From Centropus unirufus (Eukaryota; Chordata; Aves; Cuculiformes; Centropidae): DNA of 64,000 bases. Position numbers and translations under genes: made by a program. The stretch's first letter is position 1; the number at the start of each line of letters is the position of its first letter. Under the pieces are notes generated by a model, which was not told where the DNA came from, ran no database searches, and saw nothing but the letters and a program-made list of their open reading frames with translations. Positions 24,801 to 38,200 of the stretch are shown here, piece after piece. The stretch is from positions 3,893,066-3,957,065 of the forward strand of contig VYZI01000033.1 of assembly GCA_013397695.1 (NCBI GenBank), written 5' to 3'.

Positions 24801-27800
24801 TATAACAGTGTACCTTGCTGTTCAGGTTTAAAAGAAAATATCAACGTGCAGATGTGTGCATACGCAGGCACGCACTTGAGTGACTTTGGTGTTACGGCAA
24901 ATTAGATGCAGCATCTGATTTGGAGATGGAAAAGCTGTTTGTCAGCCCAAGAGGTGGAATAGTGTAGGCACGTGCTCACCTGTTTCAAGCTCAGCTGGCA
25001 GAGCTTTCTCCACTAATGAGAAAGCAGCTCATTTTTGCTCTTTCAGCTTTTATTTGTGATGATATCTCATTCCAGGTAATACTGATTAATACCAGGAAGA
25101 CTTCTGCTTTAAGAACTGTAGAGCATCCCTAGCTTATTCCCTACAAAAATAGCTAGTGGATGGTAATAAGCTTTCACACAAGCTCATAAGAGACAAAAGA
25201 AAGGAAAGTTCTTGATCCAGCTGCTTAATTTTCTTTCTTTTTTTTTTCAGTCTGATACAAAACCAGAACAGTTTTATATAGAGAATGGTGTAAAGAGGAA
25301 ATGTAAGTGTATGTAGCATCAAAAGGTATTGCCTTTTTTCCTTCTGTGTCTGGTAGTGATGAAGGTAAGAGCATCAGCACTTCTCTCACTTCTGTTTCTG
25401 CCCTTTTTATCAGTAATTAATTTTTAATAGTGTTAATGAAACCCTAAGTTTAAATAAATTAACAAAGTAATAAAAAGCTTAACTAATTATCAGAACAGTA
25501 CATTGCTCTTCAAGCAGGACAGAAATGAGTTGTGTGGCCATTTACCAATAATATATTTTTTTAAAAAAATCAGCTTTTAAGATCAATGGTCCATTCAATT
25601 CCTGAAAAGGAGAAAAAAAATCATAATACTGTTTGTATTTGCTGCCATATGTAAACAATATCCCCTCAGTAAGAGTTCTGCTGTTATATGTGGCTGTGAG
25701 GTGTCGGTGGAAATTAAGCATCTGGACAATGTTGCCTCCTGCAAATATTTTAATAAAAGTGCTTTAAGAGAATGAGTACAGCTGAGGTAATTTATCTTTT
25801 CAAATCCACGTAATTCCTGTTCAGTGAGGCCATTTAACTACCAGTATTCTATGAAGCTTGACGTTCCAGTCACACGACTGACTAGCTGCAGAAAGATTTA
25901 TCAGTTGCGTCTGTTGATTATAAACAGAATTCTCCAGATTTGCTTCACACCTTCTGTTTGACAATGGGAACCTGGGCTCTGGAAATTAAATACTGAGATT
26001 CAGGTTTCCAGCCAATGCTTTCTCACAAGCCAATTCCATGTATTTCATGCAGACAACATTGAATTATATGAATTTGGTCGAACATAGACAAATAAGCATT
26101 GATCGTGGAGATCCACTCATTGGTGAAGAAAACAGTCTTTATTAAGTTTGATTAAAATATTTGGAAAAAAAAAGTTCTTTAAATTTATGGGTGTTTGAGT
26201 GCTACATTTCAATTCTTGACTGATTAGTCAAAATCTAATTATGAGTCTTAAATAAACTAAATAATTCGCGTCCCTTCCATAACTGAATTAAAAAATATCA
26301 CCTCTCACATCCTAGAAGATGAATAAACAGGTTGTATTTTTCCATATTTATACGTCCTTACTGAAAAGCTTCCCTTTGTAATACTTTTAGGAAAAAGCTT
26401 CAGATGTTTTGTCAAAAAACTTGAGAAATAACACCAAAAAGGCACTTACATATAATCTAATATTATTATAATGAGTGCTTAGGTAAATGTTGTGAATTCT
26501 GAACATTGTTTATATTTAAACCATTTTCTAATTCCCTTTGTTACTTTATTACTTATATAGTTCTAATGTCACTGTCCCCTCATGCCAGAGGTCTGTACAG
26601 TGAAAGGAGGGCTTGCATATTGTCAGAATTATGAGGTCATCATTTTTACCTGCTTAAGCCATATTGTAGTTCCAATGTTCTAGAGAACTTCTCATAGTCA
26701 TTAATTCATCACATTTTGGGGGGTTTTAACAAGAGTAGGAAAACAAAGGAAGAGTGGTATGTCTATTCCAGTCCAAAGTGAATTAATTATAATCAGAGAG
26801 TTGCTTGACCTTATGTTTACAGCAGATGAGGAAGAAACTTAAGAAAACTGTCAATTTTTTGTTGTATTTGTTATTTTCCTAACTAGAAAAAGAGAGAGAT
26901 TTCTGTTGGTCAGTACAAAAAAAATCATGGTTTCCTTTCTAAACAAATGATGTAGTCACAGTAGGAGACTTGATGTTAGGGGAATTTTTGATAGCACCAA
27001 GTTACCTGTCAGCATCTTTGGATATCTAAGACCTTCAGAAAGTCTGGCCCATACTGAGTCCTTTAGCACTAAGATATTACATTCTGTGTCACTTTTAATT
27101 TGGAGGTGAGAGGAGGAAGATAAAGAATACTGGTTTTAGAGTCACATTGTCTTTTAGCAATTTTAAAGAAAATCTACTTTCATATCTCCTAGGAAATTGA
27201 AACTGAAAACTAGTTAGGACAAAGCTTCCTCATTTCCATACTCAAAATAAAAAATACTTGCACTTGTGGTACAAATATAGTTAAAACAGGGCAGGAGTTC
27301 ACTCAGATACTTCTATCACAGTATTATTTGCTGCATTATTTATAGATCTTGGATTGACATCCACCGCCACAGCTCCTATTTATTCCATTTTTACATTCAA
27401 ACAAAATAATCACCTTTTAACTTATTAAACTTCACAGCATGATTCAGTAACGCAATATTTCTTAAATAAATTGTTTGAACAGATTACAAAAAAATCAGAT
27501 ATTCAGGAAAGCCATCATAGGTCCTTATTAAAATTTAAACAAGTTTGTTTAAAAAGCAAAATGCATTAAAATGTAATTTACATGCTAAAAATACATTTGG
27601 AATAAATTCCTTGATCTCCATCCAGTTGTGGATGCAACTATTAAAAATAACTTTCTCTGAGTTTTGGATGGCATCTTTCCTCTTACCAGCTGTGCCCTAG
27701 CTCCTGAATCTAAGCCTTCCCTGTGCCGTACCATTCACGCTTGCACATGGCAGTGTCCACTGGTTTTGCCCCACTGACATCTCCATTCCTAAGTGCGAAC

Positions 27801-28749
27801 CGCTTCTCCTTTGTGTCTCCTTCAGCTGCTCTAAGCGTTCTACAGCTTTACACTGCGTGCCTACACCTCCTCTTTCGCTCTCCAAGTTCCCTTGCATCTA
27901 CCATGGAAACAAATTTCAGTTAGAGTCTCTGGCAGCTTTCTACCAACAGATGTATGTGTTAAACTTGCTCATTGTCTGTTTGGATGCTTTGCCTAAATCT
28001 GTGTGTTCTACACACAGCAATTGCTCAATTAGCCCGAAAGATTTTTTACAGGGAAACCAGTGAGGTTAGGAGTAAGCCTTCAGGGAAGCTGGTGGAAGTC
28101 TCCTGACATGACGTATTTAAACTGGAATTACTGACACAGTTGTCCTAAGAAAAGGAGCATTTTATATTCCCTGCGTCTTTTATTGCACTGTATGTAGGGT
28201 CTGTAAAGCACTTTGATATTGCAATTGTGTTTAGGTGCCAGGCATTATTGTTTTGAATCTTTCAGGTTAAGAGATCTCACGGGCATGGGGAGGCTGTTTT
28301 TTGTTAAGCTTTCTGTTTAATCTTCTTCACAGATGGTCTCCTGCTGCATGGACTTGGCTTAAAATTATAAAATGCAGAATTAAGTAGTAAAGAGGATTTT
28401 GGAAAGGTGACTATCAGCTGTGGGTGGCTAATGAGAAATCTGGACTTAACATGTAAAAATTACGTGGAGGAAAATTCCTTCTAATGTGGAACTGAAAGAG
28501 CACCTCTCTCTTGCTCTGCCCCGCCAATGCCATGTGCCCGGTTGCAGAGTCCAACCAAGGTGAGGGTGGAACTAACGCATACCTAAATTCATAAAGCTAA
28601 CAGAAATTACTTCCTTTTCTCAGGAATAGATAATACATTTTCCATTTTGACTGTTAGATTATTCCTACAGTGTTAAAGCCATGGGAAACAATCTTGGGTG
28701 GAGGTTGTGGAATTTGTTCTATATACTTTTGTGTTCTTTCTTGAAAAGC

Positions 28750-28788
28750 CTCCCCCTTCCCTCCCTCCTTTTTTTTTTTTTTTTTTTT
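28750..28788. repeat. Polypyrimidine tract ending in T20
   Basis: About 39 bases of almost pure C and T end in a run of 20 T. Such mirror-like homopyrimidine tracts can form triplex (H-DNA) structures and are prone to slippage. Confidence 0.9.
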
Positions 28789-31240
28789 GGCTAAGTATCA
28801 TCTTTCAGTTCTGTCTGGGTTCTCAGGGCTGTTTGTTTCTGTTTGTTTGTGTTGGTATATTTCTGTTCAGCAAAAGCCTAGAAAGCCTGGAGCTGCTCAT
28901 TTAGGAGAGTGTGATGGTGATTGCTCTTGCCACCTCCAGAGATCTGATGAAGTGGAAAGAAGATTGGAAAGATCAGGAAAAAATAAGAGTCTTAATGGAA
29001 ATTCTAAGAGCATATTGGAGAAGTAAATCTATGGCTCTCTTGTTTCTAGTAGAGTTCTGTGGTTTGCATACACAAAGAAGGGAAAGCTGGGTTCACAATA
29101 GTGTATGTGTGATGTTTTTTTCAAGGCTGGCCAGTCCTCTCCAGTCTCTCTCTTTTCCAAAGAGTGACTGATGAATACTATAAAGAAAACCCTAGCTGGG
29201 TTGCTAGGTTTGGTTCTTGGAGAAATATTTTTTAAATTTTTTTTCCAAATCAAAAGTACCTCAAATGCCTGAAACATATTAAGGCAAAACCCCTTGTGCA
29301 GGTGAGTTGGCCTAATTGGCCAGCAAAGTCAAGGGGTCAGCCTTACTTCTAATGCATCTCGCTGACTCAGTGAATTCTACTTAGGCATCCTGGGACAGTG
29401 CTCTCTTTTGCCATATGGAAAAAGCTACCAGACTTTTGGGAAAGTCTGTGACTTTCAAATCTGCTGTGGGATGAACTGGAAGATAACTATGAGCCATTTT
29501 CCCACCTACTATTTCAAAACATGTACTAGGAACTGAGAGGCAGAATCATTTTAGGATCTGTTTAAGTATATACCTAAATATTTCTATACGTTTGCACCCC
29601 GAGTACTTATTCATGCTAAAATAAGACTGCATACTTTTGGTTTTTTCTAATACTGAAATTATAAGACTGAAGACCTAATGATAACATTTCTGTATCGTAT
29701 TAATACTGGAATAAATTGAATTGATGTCCTAAAAATAGGGTTAGGAACACTTCAGATTTCTCACAAGGTCATTAATTCTTTATTTGCTTTTGGTGGGTTT
29801 TTTAGTTTTTATTTCTACTTTTCCTCAGACAAATTCCTCGAAGAAAAGACTCAGCCAAAACACTTAAGGCATTCCCAAGTGTGGGACTGCAGCTCATTTA
29901 AGCAGGTTGGGAATTTTCTTTGACAAGCTAGAGGCAAGACGTAGCACATTGTTGGAGATAAGAAAAGGAGAAGGGAATGTTTGAAGAGCTTATGTTTGTG
30001 CCCCAGAGGTGAAGAACAGTCTTATGTTAGGGTTTGGCCTTTTGGCATATTGGAATTGATCAGTCATTCTTCTCTTACTCAGAAAGTCCTGCTCAAGTTA
30101 ACAGGGGCAGTTGTGCTTTTAAGGGTATTAATGTTATTCACGGAGTCTTCTCTGCAACTGTGTCAGGGCAGCAGGACAGAGCCTGAATGTTGGTATATGC
30201 TGTGGCTTCTGCATCCTTCTGTCTTGCATGTCAGTGCTTGCTGGTTGTCTGTTCTGGTGTAGGCAGAGATGCAACCCAGAGCAGGTGCCACTGGGATTTC
30301 TGAGGAGTTGAATTGGATGGCAAAGGGAAGATGACTGATTTTTTTCCCATTCTGTCTCTGCTGCTGGGGAAGGAGATATCTTTGCCAGTGCCTGGGAGGC
30401 ACCTAGTACTTGCCTGCTCACATCCTGTGCTAGGTGGTCGCTTTGTTGATGATACTGACTATTAATGGTAAAAAAAAAAGACATGGGTTGAGCATGAAAT
30501 AGGTGCAGCAGGATCTTAGGAGGCTTCAGTGGCATAGCAGTAAAATGGTAGATAAAATTTAGTTCAGTACACACTAACTGCATGTTGACAGAGGAGAGAG
30601 AGGCAAGAAAAGCCAAGCTTTGTATCTCTGAGCAGAATGTTACCAAGCAGGAGAGACCCTGTTGTTATCTCAGTGATGTCTGGTGAAAGCATCAGCTCAG
30701 CAGCAGAAAAAAACAAGAGTAGTGCCTATTCTTGGAATGCTGTCTTACCACAGTACAAGGCACACATCTGTGTCCACATCTTGACAGATGCAAAATTGTT
30801 TATGACTTGATTTGGAAGTAGATCCAAAAGGCTCAAAAGCTTGGAGACTTATCTACATTGGGTTTCTTTGGTGCTTGAGCCTACCATGTGCAGGTTCATA
30901 AAGGCATTGCATATGAGCACTTGTCAATCATAAGCATAAGTCTCAAGCATACATGGATTTATTGCTTAGTTCTAAGTCAGCATAGCAGACTTCTGTCGGC
31001 ACAATAAGTAAAGTCTGCCCTTATCCTCTCCTCACTCTGATTATGCACCAATTTTTCTCATTGCTTTTGACATGACAGCTTTGCTATACAGTCCTGGTTT
31101 AGAGACAATTGTTCCTCTTGTTGCATCAGCTCTGTTGACACTTCCACCTGCACTTATCCCTATCCCTGCTGCAACTTTTTCCTTTTACAGCTTGTTACAT
31201 TAGTTGGCTTTCCTTCTGCTTCACCCTCCCATGTTTATCA

Positions 31241-31270
31241 GTTCTAGATAATTCTAGATAGTTCTAGATA
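31241..31270. repeat. 10-bp tandem repeat, three copies
   Basis: Three consecutive decamers of the form [g/a]ttctagata differ only at the first base. Each contains the six-base palindrome tctaga. Confidence 0.95.
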
Positions 31271-33344
31271 GGACCTCTTTCTCTTACGCCACAGTATGCG
31301 CATACAGGTAATTTTTAAACTCTCTGGTACTTATATTCAGGCTCCGGTTCATCTCTGCAGTCCCTGCAGCATTTCCCACGTATGAGAAAACGTGTAGCAG
31401 AGCTTGACAGGTTTTGGACAGGTTCATCAGCAGGAATGATGAAAAGGTGGGACAGTTTCCATGCACAGAATGGTGATGCAGGTAAATGCTGCAGTGGAAA
31501 AGTTGGATGGATGGATGGATTATAGTGAAGTTTGTTCAAGTGAACTTTATAGATATGGAGCAGACACAAGTGTTGCCTTCTGTTTTCTAAATGCTTTTCA
31601 TGAAAGTCAGAGTAGAGGATCACACTTCCCAGGCCTCTGGTAGTTTTTGATTCAACAGGTTTCATTTTACAGAAATATTTTGATCTTTCTGCAAAGTTTG
31701 GCTCTTTTTTTCCCCACTTGATTAGATGAAAAGTTCTGTTTATTTTCTTATCCTATTCTCTAGTTGTTTTACTAGAGCAATACATAATTTTAACACTCAA
31801 GTGTTGCTATTTATGAAAATATTTAATGTACTCCTTTTCTCAGCTGGGTAATCATGGGGGATAGTTTTGGGACTGGGAGGGGATTCTGAGAGGAGATTCT
31901 GTCCTATGTTCCTAGATGTGAAGTTCCTCATTAGCTGTCACAAGTGGCATATTTGCAGGGTGAGATAGGCATCAATATTTCAGCTACTTTCAAGCCAAGT
32001 CCTCCAAATTATTGAGTGCCTTTATATTTTGCCCAAGTTGCTGGAATTAGAGGTCACCATATAACAAAGAGCTTTATCACCCTGTCAACCTAGTCCAATT
32101 TCCATTCACACTGGGGGCAAAATCCCTACTGCTTTTGTCAGCACCGGTTTTAAATGTCTATATCTTCTTTTCTCAGGTAAACCAGTATTCTGCAGGGTCT
32201 GCAATATTTAAATCTGAGTCTTATTATGTCATTTGAGAATTTTATTATAGTAGGAGCTTATCCCAGATACATTAAACCTTACATTTACTGCCATCAATTT
32301 TTCGCATACACTTTCATAGCCTTAGAAAATGCCATCAAGGTGTTGTTCTTCAGAAATCTCCAAGCAGTCGAGGCATCTCACATAAAGCTAATTTGGGGTA
32401 AGCTGCTTGCTGAATTTTACACAACCTACATTCGATATGCTTGCTGCTCTGTACTGGGCTGAAGATCTATTGCCTGACTCCTAAAATGAGTCCAAGTTTT
32501 GTCACATCAATTCTCTGCAGGAAGCAGCTGTTTTCAGCTATTGAGCTGCTTCAACTTGTGTAGTGGCAGTCATGCCTTTTATCACATAAACAGTTCAATG
32601 CACATTGCCTTTTATTCTGTGTCGTGCTGCAAAACAAAGCAAAAAAAAAAAATCTAAAGGAGCCAAAAGCTATTTTATACTTGTCAGAAGCATATTATGA
32701 ACCGTGCTTCCTAGGGGAAAACTACTAATGGTTCCCTCTTGGTGTATGGGACAGAGGCTAGCTCTAGTTAGAGTGAGAGACACAGTAATTAAGCTTTGCT
32801 CCACTGTATTTAGGAGAGATTAGCCCTGAGGAATGAAGAGTAACTTCAAGATGCCAAATTTCTCAGGGACTAATGACTTCCTAAAGTATGTCTGGAGTTA
32901 GTCTGGGATTTCTTTGGAGGACCACTTTTCAAAGAGGGGAAAAAACACAGTTCATAAGCTCGGGGCCATATCAATGCAGAGGGCACCTTTGCAAATACAG
33001 GAATACCCACAGGCTGTACCAGTAGGACATCTCACATAAGTTCATGCTTTGTACCAATTCAGTAAGACTCTTCGCTGCACAGAAACAGTATAAAATGGCA
33101 GGAATACTCTTGTAACGTCTACCAGCAAAATTATGCATATTAGGGATTGAGCCTTATTATACTGTAACCTTATGTCTTCAGTTGAGTTGTAAGGGACTTA
33201 TAGCTTTGCTTAGGGCATTTGGTATCATCTTGCTGCTTTATGTTGAACAGTAAAATCCCAGTGCCTATTACAGCAGTCAGGGTTAAAGGCCTTTCCTATT
33301 AGCAGCAAGATTATTCTGTTGTTCTTAAGACGTGATTTCCAATG

Positions 33345-33708
33345 AGCCCAATGTTGGCTGATAGTGACCACTGTCATGAAGTTCTATGTGCATTACTAGA
33401 TGAACTACAGGAGAAGGCAGAATTATTCAACAACTTTTTTGTCTCAGGCTTCACTAGCAGCCCCTCTGTCCACATCTCTCAAGGGGATGGGCTGCAAGGT
33501 GCGGACTGGGAGAGCAAAGTCCCCCTGCCATAAGAGAAGATGAGGTTCCTGACCACCTGAGGAACCTGATGTACATAAGTCTATGGGACTGGATGAAATG
33601 CACCTGACAGTTCTGAGGGCTGCTCTGAGAGTTGGCTTATGTAGTTGCCAAGCCACTCTCCGTGATATTTGAAAAGTCATGGCTGTCAGGTGAAGATCCT
33701 GGAGACTA
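33345..33708 (+). mobile_element. CR1 LINE ORF2 fragment (reverse transcriptase region), broken
   Basis: The sequence follows the central part of CR1 ORF2. A frame starting at 33342 contains EKAELFNNFFVSGFTS, close to the conserved CR1 segment ahead of the reverse-transcriptase core, and then hits a stop at about 33531. Beyond it the nucleotide match continues, through 'gaccacctgaggaacctga', 'gggactggatgaaatgc' and 'tttgaaaagtcatgg', up to about 33708, where similarity ends abruptly. The copy therefore lacks both the 5' part and everything downstream, including the 3' UTR. Loss of the 3' end is not expected from 5' truncation alone, so a later deletion or rearrangement must have removed it. 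It is non-functional and old. Confidence 0.85.
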
Positions 33709-35136
33709 ATTGCCTCTCCTGAAGAGAGAAAGGACGGTTTCTTATCCTAATGTCATTTGAATCTGCTTTGACCGGCTTCAAGGTTGCAATAGGTTCCCAG
33801 GCTTCTGAGCTGTAAATTATGGCAGTGGACAGGTGTGTTTTTTTGTCGTATTGTATTGTCGAACTAAATATTTGAAGCACAGAGAGAAGTAGCGAATCAG
33901 AATAGGAACTTGGAATAAATCGCGGCTCTCATGCCCCCTGTCAGTGAGAGGTAGTAGCTCAGCCTCCATTCCTCACTGTGATGGGGCTTTTTCACAGCCC
34001 TGCTTAGGCACAAAGTTCCTTGGGGTTTGTGAATGGAGCTAGGTAGCACAGCAGGAAAAGCTAGTAGTCAACATGAAGGAGAACACAGTAGTGTTAGAAC
34101 ATCCTTTCAGTGCGTTGGTTTCTATAAGCTGACAGTGAAGTCTACCATGATAACAGTGTAGGAAAATCCCAGTGCTGTATGGGCTGCCAAGAAGTAGGCA
34201 TGTCTCAATTTGCTTGACTTATGCTGTTTAGAAAGGCCAAGTCCTTGTTTAAAAAGTCATGATCACTCACTAACACAAAGGTGTTTGCTTTACATTGCAA
34301 TAAGCATTGCTGATCTGTCTCTCAGTGAAGCTGGCTCCTACCTCTACAGTTAAAGACACAAGCTTTGTCTCATGCTTCTTTTTTAAGTAACATTATTGCT
34401 GATAAAAGGTTAATAGATGAGGACAGGAGAAATTAGGAGCGTCAGCACTTACTTGCTTTCACAGCCTAGAGGAAATAGCTCTTCCTGTTTCATGCCACTT
34501 TTTTTCCCCCAGGATCGTCTGTCTTAATATGTCTGTCATGTATAGGTTAGGGATCCTTTATGATAGTCTAGTCTTTATTTGTGGTTTGTTTGTTTTTTTT
34601 TCCTCCTCTCCCTCCCTGCTATCTCTGCCTCTGAGGCCTGGGTAAAGTGAAGAAGTGAACTGTCCTCCACCCGGTCTGGGCTTTTGATGCCTCCTAGGGA
34701 ATGCAAAATACAAGATGGAACCATCTGCAGGGTGCGTTTGGCTTCGTTTCTGCCATTTGACCGTACTGGAAAGTCACATTTACTTTAAGCGGTTACTGGA
34801 TAGAAACAGATTGTAGTCTGTGGAGTAGGCAGGGGACCTGTCTCTTCAATTTGGCCATAGGTTAGTGTGCACGCCACAAGGATGCAGTAAATCCTGGCTT
34901 TGTTATGTGAGGACTTGCTAACTGAGCCGTGGAGCATCTTCCAAAGGAGCCACAGAGCCGAGCTCAGCATTGAAGACAGCTACAATGTGTGCCTCCAGCA
35001 GAAACTTCTTGGGGAGAAGCATGTTTCCCTTTGGGAATCTGGTCCAATGTAATTATCACAACAGAAAATGCAGTAGGTATTTTTGGCTACAGTGGGGTTG
35101 GCAGGTGCTACTATGAGCATGGCCACTAGCTAAGTG

Positions 35137-35275
35137 AAAAAAAACCAAAAACAAGAAAACCCACCACATACCCAGATGTCACAACTAAAATTGCTGTGTC
35201 TTTAGTGTGAATGTGGAAAAAATAAGGGTGAGGTGTTGTTTGTTTGGGTTTGTTGTTGGGTTTTGGTTTTTTTTT
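35137..35275. repeat. Imperfect A-rich/T-rich inverted repeat
   Basis: The left arm at 35137-35164 (A-rich, containing ccaaaaacaag and aaaaccca) pairs with the right arm at 35245-35275 (containing tgggtttgttg and ttttggttttt), allowing one 5-base gap. The loop is about 80 bp. It is low-complexity, so chance pairing is plausible. A small non-autonomous DNA transposon is the alternative. Confidence 0.35.
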
Positions 35276-38200
35276 CCTGCTCACAGTTTGCACTTTCTGT
35301 ATCTTCACACTGTCTATGGTGTTACATCAAATATCTACACTTTCATTTCAGTGCAGGCACAGTAGTATATAAAACAACTGTAAAGGTCTGCTGACAACCT
35401 TCCTGTACTTCTGTTACAACACTAAGTGCCAACCCATCAGTTCTCTTGAAACTGAGAACATAGCAGTGCCGTGCTTAGCCAAGGACACACACTTCTATGA
35501 CTATTTTAGTCATTGAAGCTAATTACATCAGGGCCCTGTATTACATGTAGTACTTCGCCAAATTTTTGCTGGTTTTTTGAAAGATGTCAAAAAAAAGACA
35601 GCTGTTTTTTGAAAGATTACTTCCATAACCTTTTATTAATTATTCAAAATTATTGTAAAGTTTGATTAGATTTCCATTAATCAAAGATAGTGGGTATTTT
35701 GTTAGAAAATATTAACATTTACTTGACACTTTTTACAGTGTGTTTCTACTGTCATCTGAGTACTGCAGAAGTAATTTCATTAATAATTCAATTCAGGTTC
35801 ATGTACCAATGCCTTCATTAAAGAAGTTGGCTACTGACAGCACTTGTATTTAATGTTCTGTTAAGCTTGATTGAGATACAAGATTAAGTCCACTTATATC
35901 TCCAAGAGGGAAGACAATAAGATTTTTCTGCATTACTAAGATTACAGCTATAATTAAGCTGCTGGTCAACCTGTACCAAGCCTACAATTTTTCACTGTAG
36001 ACTAACTTAAGTCTTCAGTTGAAACAAAATTGGCATAATTAGCTCTGAAAGAAGGCTCAAAAGATGACCTGTTTTTACCAGGTAAAGACCACCCTAGGTA
36101 GTAGTACCTGCAATTTAGAAATTCATTATTTCTGGGGGTATCTCTTGCCAAATGACCTTCAGTATCCATTCTGCATATATAGGATACATGTACACAGCGA
36201 AGGCACAGGGCGAGTTGAGGTAGGCTCTCCTGAGCAGTGGGGCAAGTTTATGAAGTTTATGTTTACATGAAGGCTTTGTTTGCTTTAACCTGCAAGACTA
36301 AGAGTAACCACCAAAGACTTTTAAAAATGTATTGCTATTAAATCTTCCTGTCTCCTTTGCTAAACACCAAGCACTGCATAACAAGAGTACTTACATGTTT
36401 TACTCTCTCATTACATAATTGAATAAGAGCATTTGTTGTCTGATGTATAGTGCCCTTGTTTTTCCTATCATCTAACTGGACTGTTAGATCAGTATTAATG
36501 AGTTGAGAAAGCCTCTTAGGGCTTCTTTTTTAGTGAAGAGTTTATTTGTTCAAGTTCACGAGTTTGACTCTAGCTTCCCAGCTTTTCTTTATCACTGTTT
36601 ACCTAGTTTAGTTCTCAGTCTACTGCTGACATTTCTTTCTCCTTACTGGAGATTCGCTTGATCACTTTAACCCTTTGATATTTATTTTTTTGGAGTTTTT
36701 TCTCTAGAGTCATGCCAGGGCATTTGAGTCACCCTCCTGCTTTTCTCCTTCTCTGTACTTTTATTTGTTGTGTTTTGATGCCTCCGAGAGCAAACGAAAA
36801 TGGAGACATGCCACAACCTCTCAAGTATTCCACCCAAAAATTATAACATCTGTTGCAGTTTGGGTTAGGATTTAAAACAAATGAAGCTACATCACTCTCT
36901 GAAGAATAAGAAACAATTTATTAATCTAAAGCCATAGAAGATACAAGGGCTTCAGCAAAAGGGAAGGTAGAGACGTTAGTAAATTGGTAATGACCTTGGT
37001 CCATCTGGCAGTGTAATTTTCCTGCCTCAGTAATTGAAATGTATTCAAATGCAATTAGAGGTCATCAAGGATGCAAGTCAAAGACTTAAGCAGAGTTTCT
37101 GATCAAAACATTTATTGTGTTTGACTTTTCCTTTTATGAACGGCTGAAGGATTCTGCCAAGTGGTAAATTTCTCTTATTTAATCAGGCTTCTTTGTTAAG
37201 ACAAACTTTAACTGCAGCTGAGCTCTTCACTTGAGTCCAATGCTCACTGAAACACTAAAGGACAGAGGAAGGTCTTTTTCCATGGTTATCTTGCAGTGCT
37301 GCAGTAAAGTGAACGCAGGCAAATCCCTATGCAAAATAATTCTTCGGAGGGGAAACAGAGGGTCATGTGAGCAGCCTTGACCAATATGATGAATACAGTG
37401 TGAGTAGACATAAAGGCTTGTGCTTTTTGTCTTTTGATCCAAAAAGTAGGACTTTCAAAACCTATACTGGGTGTGCCAGTATCCATTCAAAAGATTTTTG
37501 AAAGAAATTATTAAGATGATATATGATGGCCTGACAACCAGATTATGCCTTTAAGATTTAAGTAGAGAAAGAGACAATAAAATAAATGGATGCTATTATG
37601 TTATCCTCCATTTTCTTGGGGAAATATCAGCTGCATTAAGTAACCATACATAAATTTTTGAGAAGCTCTTCCAGAATATTTAATTCTCCATGAGGAATTG
37701 ATTTTTGTAGTAATTCATGTAGAGCCAGTAGAAGATCCAACTGAAAAAAAAAAACAAAAAACAAAAGAGGAGAAGATGAACCCTCTATCCTTTCTATTAG
37801 GTATCCTAATTATTGCCAGAGAAATCTGCATTAATCCTCCCCATCAAGACGTGGAGTAATACTGCCTTGAGAAGAAAAATAGCCTATTTCAGCAGGGCGA
37901 GTCATATTCCCCATTTTGCCCCCCCCAAAAAAACTAGCAATCATCTTTTGCATCTTCTCCAGCTAATCAGCATAAATGATGGACACCTTGACATCTTCAT
38001 TTGGCAGTACGCTTTTGCCAGCGTATCAAGGCCTGCCAGCCTCTAGGTTTGGCAGTCCTAACAAAAACGAAGGTGCTCCCAGTCAAACCAACCTCATGAA
38101 CATTTTTCTGCACTCCCTACAAAAATCACGGTTGCCTTTCTGGGTAGCTTGTTTTCCATGGCTAGCGTACTTTCTGCCACCTATAAGTGAATCAGATCTA

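Larger units (their letters stand above)
15216..33344. other. Long unique AT-rich non-coding stretch
   Basis: About 18 kb without any gene or transposon I can recognise. The longest open frames are 138 codons at 15843-16259 (+) and 170 codons at 30134-30646 (-), and neither shows a known domain. Simple repeats occur at 19421-19442, 21790-21805, 28769-28788 and 31241-31270. The part from roughly 25.4 to 27.7 kb is especially AT-rich, with many homeodomain-like TAAT cores. It could hold conserved non-coding elements, but this cannot be decided from one sequence. Confidence 0.5.

Noticed and set aside
30134..30646. 170-codon minus-strand open frame, second longest in the window
   Set aside because: No domain or signal peptide, and an overlapping + frame. 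I judge it compatible with chance.
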